NCBI RefSeq assembly: GCF_002278035.1 | Contig: NZ_CP022604.1 | Span: forward strand, 124,001-188,000 | Length of the DNA: 64,000 nucleotides | Direction: 5' to 3' | Source of the DNA: Ochrobactrum quorumnocens | GTDB taxonomy: Bacteria > Pseudomonadota > Alphaproteobacteria > Rhizobiales > Rhizobiaceae | In this document: in pieces, positions 1-10,398 of the stretch | How the letters are laid out: each line of letters begins with the position of its first letter | Position numbering within the stretch: the stretch's first letter is position 1 | Program-made: the position numbers and the translations under genes | The notes under the pieces: model-generated | Databases searched by the model: none | What the model was told of the DNA's origin: nothing | The model's input: the letters and a program-made list of their open reading frames with translations, nothing else

Positions 1-2
1 TC

Positions 3-2921
3 TGGCCGATGTCGATCTCGGGCGATTATCCGATCTTTGCTCTTCGCATCGACAATGAAGCGGATCTTGATGTGTTGCGTGGCGTGCTGCGCGCGCAGGA
101 ATATTGGCGTAGCAAGGGCCTGACGGTCGATGTCGTTGCGGTCAACGAGCGCGCATTCTCCTATGCGCAGGATACGCAACGCGCCATCGACTGGATCGTT
201 GAAGGCTTCCGCGCGCGTGGTGGCGGTCAACCGCATATCTTTGCGGTTCGTCGCGATCAGATGAGTGAAGAAAGCTACAACACGCTTCTCGCTTCAGCCC
301 GCATCGTCATGCATGCGCAGAATGGTTCGCTTGCCGAACAGTTGCGTCGCAGCGAGGAAATCACGGTTGATCTGGCCGCAAGAAGCGACGCAAAAACACC
401 TGCAATTGCCCAGCAGGGCTTGGGTGCCGCAGGGCTTGCACCTGTTGCGCTTGAGCGCGGCACGGAAGAGCGCCGTCTGGTTGCTAAGCCAAAATCAGTC
501 ACACGTCCGGCTCCAACTGGCGATGATCTCCAGTTCTGGAACGGTTATGGCGGATTTGCTGAGGATGGCAGCTACGTTGTGCGGATCAACAACCGAACAA
601 CCACGCCGCATCCATGGATCAACGTTATCGCCAATCCGGATTTCGGGTTCCATGTTTCGGCGGAAGGTTCAGCCTTCACCTGGGCTGGCAACAGCCGCGA
701 TTATCAGCTTACCCCGTGGGCAAATGATCCGGTCACCAATCGTCCGGGTGAGGCGATCTATATTCTTGATCGTGAAACCGGACGCAGCTTTGCCCCGACA
801 GCCAATGTACTGCGCGACGAAGCTGTCACCTATGAAGCCCGCCATAGCCATGGCTACACCACCTTCTCGGCACAGCACGGCGAACTGGCACTGGAGCTGA
901 CCCATATCGTTGACGCCGAAAAGCCGGTTCGACTTTCGCGTCTGACGATTACCAATAAGGGGCGGTCGAAGCGCAAGCTGCGTGCCTACGGTTATGTCGA
1001 ATGGGTGCTGGGCAACGCCCGCGCCAAGAATGTGCCGTTCATCGTGCCATCGCAGGATGAAGAGCTCGGTGCGCTCTTTGCAGGCAATCCATATCATCCG
1101 GACAAGTCCGGCCAAGTGGCGTTCTTTGCGGCAACGGAAAAGCCGCAATCAGTCACGGCCGACCGTGGCGAGTTCATCGGTTCGACAGGATCGGTTGACA
1201 AGCCGGAGGTGGTTCTAGCTGGTAAGGCCCTTTCGGGAACGGTTGAAGCAGGACGCGATCCATGTGCAGCGCTTGCGCTCGATATTGAAGTCGGTCCGGG
1301 CGAAAGCCGTGAAGTGGTCTTCCTGCTCGGTAATGCTGCCGATCAGCAGCAGGCAAAGGTGCTTGTCGCAGAAAGCCGCAATGCATCCTTCGATGACAAG
1401 CTCACTGCTGCGGCCAAGCATTGGGAAGGGCTGTTCAGCCGCGTTCAGGTCAAGACGCCTGATCCGGCCTTTGACCTGCTGATCAATGGCTGGCTGCCAT
1501 ATCAGGCGATTGCTTGCCGTATCTGGGCGCGTGCGGCCTTCTATCAGGCCAGTGGCGCGTTTGGTTTCCGCGACCAGTTGCAGGATACGCTGTCGCTGCT
1601 GCTCATCGATCCGTCATTGGCTCGTGCGCAGATTCTCAATGCGGCCTCGCGTCAGTTCCCTGAAGGCGATGTGCAGCATTGGTGGCTTCCAGCAACGGGT
1701 GCCGGTGTGCGTACGCTGATCTCTGACGATGTAGTCTGGCTTGGCTACGGCACATCGCTCTATGTGGAAACGACAGGTGATCGCGCGATTCTCGACGAGA
1801 AGCTGCCATTCCTTGAAGGCCGCAAGCTCGAAGAGGGCGAACATGATGCGTTCTACGAGCCGCAAATCTCGAAGAACACTGAAAGCCTATATGAGCATTG
1901 TGCGCTGGCACTCGATCTTGCGATTGAACGCACCGGCAAGCACGGTCTGCCGCTGATCCTTGGTGGCGACTGGAATGACGGCATGAATCTTGTCGGCGTA
2001 AAGGGCGAAGGCGAAAGTGTGTGGCTTGGCTGGTTCCTTGCCTATACATTGCGCCAGTTCATCCCGATTGCTGAATCTCGCAAGGATGCAAAGCGGGCAA
2101 CCGCATGGGCTGTGCATCTTGAAAGTCTGACAAAGGCGCTTGATCGCGATGGCTGGGATGGCGAGTGGTATCGCCGTGGCTTCTTCGACAATGGCTCTCC
2201 GCTTGGCTCAAAAGACAGCGACGAATGCCAAATTGATGCCATCGCGCAATCATGGAGCGTGTTGTCGGGTGTTGCCGATCCAAAGCGTGCCGGACAGGCA
2301 ATGGCTTCGCTCGAAAAGCATCTGCTTGACGATCAGGGCGAGTTGCTGCGTCTCTTCACGCCGCCTTTCGACAAGACGGTGCAGGAACCAGGCTACATTA
2401 AGGGCTATCCGCCCGGCGTTCGCGAGAATGGCGGTCAGTACACACATGGTGCAACATGGGCCATTCTGGCACTGGCTCGCATGGGCAAAGCCGCAGAAGC
2501 GTGGCGTCTGTTCTCGCTCATCAGTCCGGTCAACCATGGACGCAATCCGGACGTCTATCGCGTCGAGCCATATGTGATCGCAGCTGACATCTATTCGGTC
2601 GAGCCGCGTCGCGGACAGGGTGGCTGGACCTGGTACACAGGTTCTGCTGGCTGGTTCTACCGCGTGGCAACGGAAGGTATTCTCGGTGTCACAAAGCGTG
2701 GCGATCGCCTGCATTTCGACCCGGCATTGCCACCTGAATGGGACGGCTATGAAGCTGATCTGCGCTTCGGCGACGCGACCTATCACGTGAAGGTGGTAAC
2801 AGGTGCCAAGTCAAAGGCGATCAAGCTCAATGGCCGTAAAATCACCAAGCCCGATGAAGGGGTTGCGATCAAGCTCGATGGTGAACATGAGATCATTGTA
2901 GAGCTTCCCAAATCTGAATGA
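3..2921 (+). CDS. cgs: Cyclic beta-1,2-glucan synthase, C-terminal part (5' end outside window)
   Basis: The reading frame is open from the first bases, so this is the 3' part (about 972 residues) of a much larger gene; the family is usually about 2,800 residues. The protein is an inner-membrane glycosyltransferase that makes the periplasmic cyclic glucan needed for osmoadaptation and host interaction. What is visible is the C-terminal GH94 phosphorylase-like module that sets ring size: an acid-containing DWNDGMN motif near visible residue 653 and [17 protein letters not shown] near 870. The N-terminal GT84 and membrane segments lie upstream of the window. A strong terminator follows directly. 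The ATG at position 9 is internal and not a start. Confidence 0.93.
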   Translation, partial: WPMSISGDYPIFALRIDNEADLDVLRGVLRAQEYWRSKGLTVDVVAVNERAFSYAQDTQRAIDWIVEGFRARGGGQPHIFAVRRDQMSEESYNTLLASARIVMHAQNGSLAEQLRRSEEITVDLAARSDAKTPAIAQQGLGAAGLAPVALERGTEERRLVAKPKSVTRPAPTGDDLQFWNGYGGFAEDGSYVVRINNRTTTPHPWINVIANPDFGFHVSAEGSAFTWAGNSRDYQLTPWANDPVTNRPGEAIYILDRETGRSFAPTANVLRDEAVTYEARHSHGYTTFSAQHGELALELTHIVDAEKPVRLSRLTITNKGRSKRKLRAYGYVEWVLGNARAKNVPFIVPSQDEELGALFAGNPYHPDKSGQVAFFAATEKPQSVTADRGEFIGSTGSVDKPEVVLAGKALSGTVEAGRDPCAALALDIEVGPGESREVVFLLGNAADQQQAKVLVAESRNASFDDKLTAAAKHWEGLFSRVQVKTPDPAFDLLINGWLPYQAIACRIWARAAFYQASGAFGFRDQLQDTLSLLLIDPSLARAQILNAASRQFPEGDVQHWWLPATGAGVRTLISDDVVWLGYGTSLYVETTGDRAILDEKLPFLEGRKLEEGEHDAFYEPQISKNTESLYEHCALALDLAIERTGKHGLPLILGGDWNDGMNLVGVKGEGESVWLGWFLAYTLRQFIPIAESRKDAKRATAWAVHLESLTKALDRDGWDGEWYRRGFFDNGSPLGSKDSDECQIDAIAQSWSVLSGVADPKRAGQAMASLEKHLLDDQGELLRLFTPPFDKTVQEPGYIKGYPPGVRENGGQYTHGATWAILALARMGKAAEAWRLFSLISPVNHGRNPDVYRVEPYVIAADIYSVEPRRGQGGWTWYTGSAGWFYRVATEGILGVTKRGDRLHFDPALPPEWDGYEADLRFGDATYHVKVVTGAKSKAIKLNGRKITKPDEGVAIKLDGEHEIIVELPKSE

Positions 2922-2930
2922 AGCATTTAA

Positions 2931-2960
2931 AAAGGCGGGTGAAAACCCGCCTTTCTTTTT
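2931..2960 (+). terminator. Rho-independent terminator after cgs
   Basis: A perfect 10-bp stem AAAGGCGGGT / ACCCGCCTTT with a GAAA tetraloop, followed by CTTTTTG, begins ten bases after the cgs stop codon. Confidence 0.9.
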
Positions 2961-3012
2961 GCTGCAAATCATCTGGGTGGTTGCAGCACATGCTCATGCA
3001 ATGGAGGCCGTC

Positions 3013-4317
3013 ATGGCCAAAACCGATATCGCACGGCGCGTCTTTAATCACGCATGGAAGCTTGATCCGATTGTTCGCAGCCTTCTGGACACGGATTTCT
3101 ACAAACTTCTGATGTTGCAGATGATCTGGGGGCTTTACCCCAAGGTGGATGCGACCTTTGCGCTCATCAACCGCACAACCTCGGTGCGTCTTGCCGATGA
3201 GATCGATGAAGGCGAGTTGCGCGCGCAACTCGATCATGCACGCACGCTGCGTTTTACCAAAAAAGAGATGATCTGGCTGGCGGGTAACAGCTTCTACGGA
3301 CGCAAGCAGATTTTCCAACCGGAGTTTCTTAATTGGCTGCATGATTTCCAGCTGCCAGAATATGATCTGCGCCGCAAAGACGGTCAGTATGAGCTGCATT
3401 TCCATGGGCCATGGTCGCACACGACCATGTGGGAGATCCCAGCGCTTGCGATCATTAATGAGCTTCGCTCGCGCGCCGCGATGAAAAACCTCGGGCCTTT
3501 TTCGCTAGATGTGCTTTATGCCCGCGCCAAGGCCAAGATGTGGAGCAAGGTTGAGCGGCTTCGCGAATTGCCGGACCTGAAAATTTCAGATTTCGGCACG
3601 CGTCGCCGTCACTCATTCCTGTGGCAGCGCTGGTGCGTCGAGGCCTTGAAGGAAGGTATCGGCGGCGCATTTACCGGAACCAGCAATGTGCTTCTGGCGA
3701 TGGATAACGATCTTGAAGCGCTCGGCACCAATGCGCATGAACTCCCGATGGTGCTGGCAGCGCTTGCCAATACGGATGATGAGCTACGCACAGCACCCTA
3801 TCGGGTACTACAGGACTGGAACCGCTATTATGGCGGCAATCTTCTGATTGTGCTGCCCGATGCTTTCGGCACAGCTGCTTTCTTGCGTAATGCGCCGGAC
3901 TGGGTTGCCGATTGGACTGGCTTCCGTCCCGACAGCGCCCCACCAATCGAAGGCGGCGAACGCATTATCGAATGGTGGAAGTCTCGCGGCAAAGACCCAC
4001 GCGAAAAACTGCTGATTTTCTCGGATGCGCTGGATGTGGATACGATTGAGGAAACCTATCGCCATTTTGAAGGCCGGGTCCGCATGAGCTTTGGTTGGGG
4101 CACAAATCTCACCAATGATTTCGCCGGTTGCGCGCCAACCACCATTCATGGCCTCAAAGCCATATCGCTGGTCTGTAAGGTAATCGATGCCAATGGACGC
4201 CCGGCGGTCAAACTTTCCGACAATCCGCAGAAAGCGACAGGCGATCCCAAGGAAGTCGAACGCTATCTCAAGTTTTTCGGCAACGAAGAGCGCGTCGAGC
4301 AACTCGTCAAGGTTTGA
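3013..4317 (+). CDS. pncB: Nicotinate phosphoribosyltransferase
   Basis: PncB converts nicotinate, PRPP and ATP to nicotinate mononucleotide in the Preiss-Handler NAD salvage pathway; it is cytoplasmic. The 434-residue protein shows the family block DTDFYKLLM near residue 27, FGTRRRHSF and FTGTSN in the phosphoribosyl-binding part, and [10 protein letters not shown], which by family comparison carries the phosphorylatable histidine. I chose ATG 3013 because GGAGG lies six bases upstream; longer in-frame starts (2959, 3001) lack a comparable site. It follows the cgs terminator, so it probably has its own promoter. Salvage is important in Brucellaceae. Length is typical for the family. Confidence 0.95.
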   Translation: MAKTDIARRVFNHAWKLDPIVRSLLDTDFYKLLMLQMIWGLYPKVDATFALINRTTSVRLADEIDEGELRAQLDHARTLRFTKKEMIWLAGNSFYGRKQIFQPEFLNWLHDFQLPEYDLRRKDGQYELHFHGPWSHTTMWEIPALAIINELRSRAAMKNLGPFSLDVLYARAKAKMWSKVERLRELPDLKISDFGTRRRHSFLWQRWCVEALKEGIGGAFTGTSNVLLAMDNDLEALGTNAHELPMVLAALANTDDELRTAPYRVLQDWNRYYGGNLLIVLPDAFGTAAFLRNAPDWVADWTGFRPDSAPPIEGGERIIEWWKSRGKDPREKLLIFSDALDVDTIEETYRHFEGRVRMSFGWGTNLTNDFAGCAPTTIHGLKAISLVCKVIDANGRPAVKLSDNPQKATGDPKEVERYLKFFGNEERVEQLVKV

Positions 4318-4322
4318 CGATA

Positions 4323-4366
4323 AGCATGTCCGGAGAACTGTGAATTGATTTTCGAATAAGATTCGC
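4323..4366 (+). repeat. Intergenic repeat R3 copy 1 (diverged)
   Basis: GCATGTCCGGAGAACTGTGA...TTTTCGAATAAGATTCGC resembles the better-preserved copies at 12768, 39982 and 60547 (core CCGAAAAGTGTGAAACGG then TTTTCG). It begins just after the pncB stop. Confidence 0.55.
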
Positions 4367-4379
4367 ACCACGGAATAGT

Positions 4380-4420
4380 TGAGACGCTTCGACCTTAATC
4401 ATTTGGATCGAAGCGTACTC
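4380..4420 (+). repeat. Intergenic repeat R1-like palindrome (diverged)
   Basis: An imperfect palindrome with arms around GACGCTTCGA and GATCGAAGCG follows the R3 copy at the same relative position as the R3-R1 pair at 12768-12863. The sequence is diverged from the other R1 copies. Confidence 0.45.
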
Positions 4421-4426
4421 TTATCT

Positions 4427-5275
4427 TTATTCCATCAATCGGGCTGTGCCGGAAATACGAATAGAGTCGCCACGCACATGGCCAATTTCTGCACGCAGAT
4501 GAGATGGCACACCCATATCTTCGCCCTGAAACACTTCAATAGATCCGCCATGCGGCCAGCCCAAGTCGCGTAAATAGGCGGCGAAAGCTGCAGTGGATGC
4601 GCCGGTCGCCGGGTCTTCATAGACACCGCCCGAGGCAAAGGGATTGCGGCTGTGAAAGCGCTGCGGCGTTTCTGAATGCACCAGAAGGATCGTTGTCCAG
4701 CCTTGCCGCTTCATCAGGACCCGCCCGCGCGGAAGATCATAATGCATGGCCGCAAGTTTCTCGCGTGAGCGCAATGCCAACACAATATGATCTGCGCCCG
4801 CATGGATAAGTGCCGGCGGAATGCCCGGTGCCAGATCATCTTTTTCATAATTGAACAGCGCTAGCGCCTGCTCAATCTCGATTTCAGATGCGGCGCGGTT
4901 GCGCGTCCCGGGTGATTGCAAGCTCGCAGAAAACAGATCGCCTTCCTTGCGGCCCTCCACGCTGATGTCGGAATTATTGAGCTTTAATGCAAAACGCCCG
5001 TCACCTTCGCGCATGGCAAGTGCTGCACCGAGCGCAATTGTGGCATGGCCGCAGAACGGAACTTCCATTTCGGGCGCAAAATAGCGCACACGCCAGCTGT
5101 CTCCTTCCGGCATGGCAAAAGCCGTTTCCGAAAAGCCAACATCCTTGGCGATTTTCTGCATTTCCTCGGCTGAGGGGAGTTTTTCAGAAATCAGTACACC
5201 GGCGGGGTTACCGCCCTGATTGCCTTGCGAGAAGGCTGCTATGCGCAAGACGTCCAATGATTTGTCCTTCGCCAA
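4427..5275 (-). CDS. PhzF-family isomerase-like protein
   Basis: A 282-residue member of the PhzF/diaminopimelate-epimerase fold family. The substrate is unknown for most members; only the namesake acts in phenazine synthesis. Visible family motifs are GNPAGV (about 23-28), GFSETAFA with the expected catalytic Glu50, PFCGHATIALG (about 70-80) and DPATGAS near residue 230. The frame begins with TTG (5273-5275) preceded by a GGGAGAG purine run, and there is no in-frame ATG near the N-terminus, so TTG is the probable start. It stands alone between pncB (convergent) and a methyltransferase on the same strand. Function cannot be given beyond the fold. Confidence 0.85.
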   Translation of the reverse strand: MAKDKSLDVLRIAAFSQGNQGGNPAGVLISEKLPSAEEMQKIAKDVGFSETAFAMPEGDSWRVRYFAPEMEVPFCGHATIALGAALAMREGDGRFALKLNNSDISVEGRKEGDLFSASLQSPGTRNRAASEIEIEQALALFNYEKDDLAPGIPPALIHAGADHIVLALRSREKLAAMHYDLPRGRVLMKRQGWTTILLVHSETPQRFHSRNPFASGGVYEDPATGASTAAFAAYLRDLGWPHGGSIEVFQGEDMGVPSHLRAEIGHVRGDSIRISGTARLME

Positions 5276-5363
5276 TTTTCGATTCTCTCCCGCCCTTCTT
5301 CTATAGAAAGCGCGAAATGCGTCGGGTCAAGGGCAATGCAGATCGATGGTACTTTGTGCCCGG

Positions 5364-6092
5364 TTATCGACGCGCTGATACGATCAGAAGCATTGGGCGC
5401 TCAACCTCATCGCGCAAGGCGGGCATTGCTTCGATTTGAGCAGATGTAGGCCGCCATTCCTCAAGACTGTTGATGTCAAATCCTGCTTCAAGCAAAGCAT
5501 TGACGGTCGTGCTCAGGCGACGGTGGTATTTAATGACACCATCTGCCAGCCAGTTGGTGCGTCTTTCGCCCTCAATGGCATAATGATCAACTGGCCAATG
5601 CTTGTTTTGGTCTTCATCCACGATCCAACCCGGCATTAGCGGTGCCATGGAAATCGGATGTTCTATTGTGAAGATGAAATGGGAACCGGGACGAAGCGCC
5701 TGATGGATCGTGTTGAGCAGTCGGGAAAAGTCGCGGATATAGTGAAAGGCCAGCGAGCTATAGGCCAGATCGAATCGAGCTTCTGGTAGTTCTAATGTTT
5801 CCATATCTGCCTGCACATACCGGATCGCATCGTCCTGCGTGTCGTGCTGCGCGCGTTCAAGCATGTTCTCCGACAGATCGTACCCAGTGACGGAAGCCGC
5901 GCCCTGTTCGCGGGCAAAGCGAGAAAACCATCCAAAGCCGCAGCCCAGATCCGCAACGTCGTTGCCGGATAAATCAGGCAGCAGCGAACGAATATAAGGC
6001 CACTCAGGCGCACCATCCAATCCGTAGACTGAGCGTGGCAGTTGGCTATAGGCGTTGAAAAAATCGGCGCGGTCGTAAATATTCTGAGCCAT
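5364..6092 (-). CDS. Class I SAM-dependent methyltransferase
   Basis: A 242-residue cytoplasmic methyltransferase. The SAM-binding motif I reads VADLGCGFGWFSRFA (about residues 43-57), followed by the acidic GYDLSENML strand and a motif IV region FDLAYSSLAFHY. The best-known similar proteins are UbiE/BioC-like small-molecule methyltransferases, but nothing in the sequence fixes the acceptor. The ATG start has AGGAAAG nine bases upstream. The PfkB kinase gene lies 51 bp upstream on the same strand, and co-transcription is possible. Confidence 0.85.
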   Translation of the reverse strand: MAQNIYDRADFFNAYSQLPRSVYGLDGAPEWPYIRSLLPDLSGNDVADLGCGFGWFSRFAREQGAASVTGYDLSENMLERAQHDTQDDAIRYVQADMETLELPEARFDLAYSSLAFHYIRDFSRLLNTIHQALRPGSHFIFTIEHPISMAPLMPGWIVDEDQNKHWPVDHYAIEGERRTNWLADGVIKYHRRLSTTVNALLEAGFDINSLEEWRPTSAQIEAMPALRDEVERPMLLIVSARR

Positions 6093-6143
6093 TGTCTGCT
6101 TTCCTGTTACTGAAAAGCAGAATTGGCTCTCGCCATCGAGAAA

Positions 6144-7070
6144 TCAATCCCGCATTTCTGTTGCCCATGGCGGATTGGCACCAGCACGAGAAACAGTGAT
6201 GGCCGCAGCGCGAACACCCAATGCCACCGCAGCATGTATCTGGTCTTCGTCGAGATTGGCTATAGCATCCTTCGTCAGTAGTCCCTGACCATGTAGGCTC
6301 GCGAGAATACCCGCATTGACAGTATCGCCAGCTCCCACAGTATCCACCACATCTACCTTCACGCCAGGCACGCGAACAGTTGCGTTTGCAGTATAGGCGT
6401 CGGCACCATGAGCGCCCTTGGTGATGACGATCAGCTTGGGGCCAAGCTTGAGCCATTCGGCGGCGATCTCGTCATGGCTGCCTTTTTCGCCGAACCAGTC
6501 GAGATCTTCATCTGAAAGCTTCACGATATCCGCGAGCGCGATCATGCGCTTCATGCGGGCGAGATGTTTTTCCCGATCGCTGACGAAGCTGGCACGAATG
6601 TTCGGGTCAAGGAACATCACGCGCTTTGACGCTTCACGCGTCATCAGCGCTTCGTAGACGCTGCCACATGGTTCTGAAATCAGGCTGATGCAGCCAAAAA
6701 GCAGCGCATCTATCGCGTCGTCTATCAGCGGCATGTCATTTTCAGAAAGCATGCGCAGTGCTGTGTTCTCATCATAAAAAGCGTAGCGTGCCTGTCCATC
6801 GACAAGGCGCACAAAGGCCAACGTCGTTGGCCGATCAGAGATCGCCGAATAAGAATAGTCGACATTCGAGCGTGCGAGCGTATCGCGCAGCACTTCGCCG
6901 AAGAAATCCGATGAAAGGCCTGAGAAAAAGCCAGTGGGAACACTCAGCCTGCCAAGAGCGATGGCCGTGTTGAACACGGAGCCGCCAGCAAAGGGTACAA
7001 AGGCTGTTTCGCCTTCTGCCGTTTCGCGTGGCAACATATCAATCAGGGCTTCACCGCAGCATAGGATCAT
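6144..7070 (-). CDS. PfkB-family carbohydrate kinase (fructokinase-like)
   Basis: A 308-residue ribokinase/PfkB-family kinase that phosphorylates a sugar with ATP. The N-terminal GGSVFNTAIALGRL glycine motif and the C-terminal DTVGAGDTVNAG signature, which holds the catalytic Asp and the anion hole, are both intact. Close relatives in rhizobia are annotated as fructokinase; that substrate is inferred, not shown. It sits between the SDR gene upstream and the methyltransferase downstream, all on the minus strand, but the SDR gene has its own terminator in between. Confidence 0.85.
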   Translation of the reverse strand: MILCCGEALIDMLPRETAEGETAFVPFAGGSVFNTAIALGRLSVPTGFFSGLSSDFFGEVLRDTLARSNVDYSYSAISDRPTTLAFVRLVDGQARYAFYDENTALRMLSENDMPLIDDAIDALLFGCISLISEPCGSVYEALMTREASKRVMFLDPNIRASFVSDREKHLARMKRMIALADIVKLSDEDLDWFGEKGSHDEIAAEWLKLGPKLIVITKGAHGADAYTANATVRVPGVKVDVVDTVGAGDTVNAGILASLHGQGLLTKDAIANLDEDQIHAAVALGVRAAAITVSRAGANPPWATEMRD

Positions 7071-7124
7071 ATGGTCAACTCGGCTGTTAAATCGATTGAA
7101 GGTTTAGAATTGACAAGGTAAACA

Positions 7125-7153
7125 CAAAAGCGCGGTGTTTTTCAACGCCGCGC
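7125..7153 (-). terminator. Rho-independent terminator after the SDR gene
   Basis: On the minus strand GCGCGG and CCGCGC arms enclose a short A-rich loop and are followed by TTTTGTGTTT, 12 bases after the SDR stop codon. Confidence 0.75.
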
Positions 7154-7165
7154 CTTCGAAAATAA

Positions 7166-7972
7166 TTAGACGTGCTGACCACCATTGATATGGATTTCCG
7201 AGCCGGTCACATAGGATGAGGCTTCGGAGCAGAGATAATAAATGGTCTCGGCCACTTCGGAGGTCTTTCCAAGGCGCCGCATTGGCAGCTGTTCTACCAG
7301 CTTTTCCGTACCGGGTGACAGGATGGCGGTGTCGATTTCGCCGGGCGCAATGGCATTCACTCGGATTCCATGCGGGCCAAAATCGGAAGCCATTTCGCGT
7401 GTAAGCGCTGCCAGTGCTGCCTTGGACGTCGCATAAGCAGTACCTGCGAAGGGATGAACGCGACTGCCTGCAATAGAAGTCACGTTGACGACAGAACCCT
7501 GTGCTGCTTCCAGCTCCTTGAACAGTCCGCGCGCCAGCATGATCGGGGCCATGAAGTTCACCTGAAAAACATCGCGCCAGACAGCCATGGGAGTTTCAAT
7601 TGAATTCATGCGACGACCGCCTTCTGCTTTTGGCGAAATGCCAGCATTATTGACGAGCGCATGCAATTTACTGCCGTTGGCTTCCAATCTGCGGCGGATT
7701 TCAGCAATGGCTTTGCCGATATCTTCCTGATCGGCCAGATCGACCTTGATGTGGTCTTCGGGGCCTGCGGGCCAAGGGCAGTTTTCGGCGAAGTCCTGAC
7801 GCGAGCAGGTAATGACGCGCCAACCGGCGCGCGAGAAGCGCTTGACCGTGGCGTGGCCAATACCGCGACTTGCCCCTGTCAGCACAAGGGTCTTACGTTC
7901 CGCATCTGCCTTGGGAGTGTCTGACTTGGGAGCATCAGACCGGGACGTATCAGTGTGGGAAACTGTAGACAT
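7166..7972 (-). CDS. Short-chain dehydrogenase/reductase (SDR)
   Basis: A 268-residue NAD(P)-dependent oxidoreductase of the classical SDR family. TGASRGIG near residue 33 binds the cofactor, NNAG is present, and the catalytic Ser and YxxxK appear as NVTSIAGS and YATSKAAL. The family-typical C-terminal SEASSYVTGSEIHINGG is complete. The first about 25 residues (repeated Asp-Thr/Ser/Lys-rich) are an unusual low-complexity extension before the Rossmann fold. The start at 7972 is preceded by GTGAGG; an upstream start at 8035 would add 21 residues without a good ribosome site. Substrate unknown. Confidence 0.87.
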   Translation of the reverse strand: MSTVSHTDTSRSDAPKSDTPKADAERKTLVLTGASRGIGHATVKRFSRAGWRVITCSRQDFAENCPWPAGPEDHIKVDLADQEDIGKAIAEIRRRLEANGSKLHALVNNAGISPKAEGGRRMNSIETPMAVWRDVFQVNFMAPIMLARGLFKELEAAQGSVVNVTSIAGSRVHPFAGTAYATSKAALAALTREMASDFGPHGIRVNAIAPGEIDTAILSPGTEKLVEQLPMRRLGKTSEVAETIYYLCSEASSYVTGSEIHINGGQHV

Positions 7973-8073
7973 GAAAACCTCACTCTCAATCCTTGAATAG
8001 ACTAAGCTGCTCAGGATTTCGAGGGGAATTAGCAACAGGCAATGCGTGGTGCTTCACTTGATCGCGAGGCTAA

Positions 8074-8177
8074 AGCATGTCGCGCTCAAATGGATTCATT
8101 TGAGCTCCCGCGAACATGCGACAATTAAAAGAATCCAGAGCGAGCGCCTTGGGTGCGATTAAGCACGACACGCTCTA
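8074..8177. repeat. Double-palindrome intergenic repeat between SDR and PBP1A genes
   Basis: Two adjacent inverted repeats: GCATGTCGCG / CGCGAACATGC enclosing CTCAAATG-GATT-CATTTGAG (8074-8118), then AGAGCG / CGCTCT arms (about 8138-8176) ending in CTCTAG. The same two-part architecture and CTCTAG end recur in the R1/R2/R5 repeats. No gene is seen in 7973-8217. Confidence 0.6.
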
Positions 8178-8217
8178 GGCCGATCAACGACCGGCCCGGC
8201 TTTACGAGAGAACACTC

Positions 8218-10398
8218 CTACTGCGTATTACCCATGATGATGTCGAGCAACGTCGTTGAATCGCGCTGCTGCGGTGGTGGACCGCCAACATTACCCGGAG
8301 GCAGTGGTGCGCCATTGTCATTCACCGGATAATTGGCCGGTACGCCGGATTGCTGACCCTGCTGAACCGTATTGCGAGCGGGGGAGTCAGGTGCTGGTGG
8401 CCAATAGCCATCATCACCATTGCCTGCCATTGGTTGATCGCCATAGCCGCCTTGCGGAATCATGCCAGGTTCATATGGATTGTTCGGATCGATGCCGTCG
8501 CTGCCACCTGGCACGATGTTCTGAATGTCGTAATGGCCCGGAAGTTCTGCGACAGGCACACCCTTATGGGCTTCCTTCATGAAGGTTTTCCAGGCGGCAA
8601 CAGGAAGCGTGGAGCCAAAGACCCGCTTCATGCCCTTGCCATCATCATTGCCGAACCAGACGCCGGTCGTGAGATTTGCTGTATAGCCGACAAACCACGC
8701 ATCGCGGAAATTCTGGCTGGTGCCGGTTTTGCCAGCTGCAGGCCAACCAAAAGCTGCACGTTTGGCCGTGCCATCTTCCACTGTACGACGAAGCATCGCA
8801 TTCATCATGCCAACAGTGCGCTCATCGATCACGCGCGGACCGACACCATCTTCTCTCTGGTAGAGAACCTTGCCTTCAGAATCCGTGATCCGGGTAATGA
8901 AATACACTGGCGCACGATACCCACCATTGGCAAACGGCACATAGGCGTCTGCCAATTCAAGCAATGAGACTTCTGAGGTGCCAAGTGCCAGCGAGGCATT
9001 GGGTTCGAGCTTAGACTGAACGCCAAGGCGGTGTGCGGTGTCGATTACGGTCTGCGGACCAACTTCCATGACCAGCTGCGCCGAAACGGAATTAAGCGAG
9101 TGAGACAGAGCCGTCGCCAGCGTCACTTCACCCATATATTTGCCGTTGTCGTTGCTGGGCGTCCATTTGCCGATCCGCACAGGCGCATCGTTGCGTACGG
9201 AATCCGGTGTACGACCCTGTTCTAGCGCTGTCAGATACACAAAAGGCTTGAATGAAGAGGCAGGCTGACGGCGCGCGTCGGTCACACGGTCGAACTGACT
9301 GGCGGCATAATCATAGCCACCCACCAATGCGCGCACTGCACCCGTACCATCAATGGAAACGAGCGCCCCCTGACTTACATTCATCTTCTTGCCGTTTGTC
9401 GAGATCTGATCCTTGATCGCTTCTTCGCCAGCGCGTTGGAGATTGAGATCGACAGTGGTTTCAACCGTGATATCGGTCTTTGTCTCGCCGATAAGCGCCG
9501 GAATTTCGGCAACGACCCGGTCGGCAAAATAGTTTTCAGAGCCCTGCCAGTAAGAGGCTGCGCGCGTTGGCGGCTCACTTTCTGCAATCGCCACCTGACG
9601 GTCATCGATCATGCCTTCTTCGCGCATGGCACCCAGCACCAGCTTAGCGCGGGCACTTGCTGCCTCTGGATCGCGCGCAGGCGAAAGACGCGAAGGGGCT
9701 TTGAGAAGACCGGCAAGAGTCGCCGCTTCCATCAGGTTCACGTCCTTGGCGGATTTCCCGAAATAGCGTCGCGATGCAGCATCGACACCATAGGCACCTG
9801 AACCAAGATAAACACGGTTCAGATACATCTCTAATATCTGCTCTTTGGTGTATTTATGCTCAAGCCAGAGGGCGAGCATCACTTCCTGTACCTTACGCTC
9901 CAGTGTGCGGTCGGGCGAGAGGAACAAGTTCTTGGCGAGCTGCTGTGTGAGCGTCGAGCCGCCCTGTACAGCGCGGCCCGAGGTCACATTGGTCACAATC
10001 GCACGCGCGAGACCAATCGGGTCAATGCCGAAATGTGACATGAAACGGCGGTCTTCGATCGCCATGACGGCTTGCGGAATAAACGGCGACATTTCATGCA
10101 AGCCGACTGCTTCGCCGCCAGTTGTGCCGCGATTAGCAATCAAGCCACCCTGGACATCAACAATACGCACATTTGGTGGACGATCCGGGATAGTCCAGTC
10201 GGTTGTCGGCGGCATTTTGGCTGCGAAGTAAACGAGCATGCCCGCAAAAGCGATGCCGCCCCAAAGACCCAACACGAGGCACCAGTAGAAGGCGCGGCGA
10301 ACAAAGCCGAAAAAGCCACCACGCTTTTTGGGCGAGCGGCGCGAACCGCGGGGCTCGCGATCTTTCGTTGGTTTGCTTTTGCGTTGCGGACGGGCCAT
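8218..10398 (-). CDS. Class A penicillin-binding protein (PBP1A family)
   Basis: A bifunctional peptidoglycan synthase of about 726 residues. Order: basic cytoplasmic tail, one membrane anchor (WCLVLGLWGGIAFAGMLVYF), GT51 transglycosylase with EDRRFMSHFG and GGSTLTQQLAKNL, then transpeptidase with the active-site SSFKPF, SLNSV and KTGTSQ motifs, and a Pro/Gly/Gln-rich C-terminal tail. I prefer ATG 10398 because AGGAGG lies five bases upstream; the frame stays open to an ATG at 10497, which would add 33 acidic residues, and that start cannot be excluded. It polymerises and cross-links murein in the periplasm. No companion gene is obvious. Confidence 0.92.
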   Translation of the reverse strand: MARPQRKSKPTKDREPRGSRRSPKKRGGFFGFVRRAFYWCLVLGLWGGIAFAGMLVYFAAKMPPTTDWTIPDRPPNVRIVDVQGGLIANRGTTGGEAVGLHEMSPFIPQAVMAIEDRRFMSHFGIDPIGLARAIVTNVTSGRAVQGGSTLTQQLAKNLFLSPDRTLERKVQEVMLALWLEHKYTKEQILEMYLNRVYLGSGAYGVDAASRRYFGKSAKDVNLMEAATLAGLLKAPSRLSPARDPEAASARAKLVLGAMREEGMIDDRQVAIAESEPPTRAASYWQGSENYFADRVVAEIPALIGETKTDITVETTVDLNLQRAGEEAIKDQISTNGKKMNVSQGALVSIDGTGAVRALVGGYDYAASQFDRVTDARRQPASSFKPFVYLTALEQGRTPDSVRNDAPVRIGKWTPSNDNGKYMGEVTLATALSHSLNSVSAQLVMEVGPQTVIDTAHRLGVQSKLEPNASLALGTSEVSLLELADAYVPFANGGYRAPVYFITRITDSEGKVLYQREDGVGPRVIDERTVGMMNAMLRRTVEDGTAKRAAFGWPAAGKTGTSQNFRDAWFVGYTANLTTGVWFGNDDGKGMKRVFGSTLPVAAWKTFMKEAHKGVPVAELPGHYDIQNIVPGGSDGIDPNNPYEPGMIPQGGYGDQPMAGNGDDGYWPPAPDSPARNTVQQGQQSGVPANYPVNDNGAPLPPGNVGGPPPQQRDSTTLLDIIMGNTQ

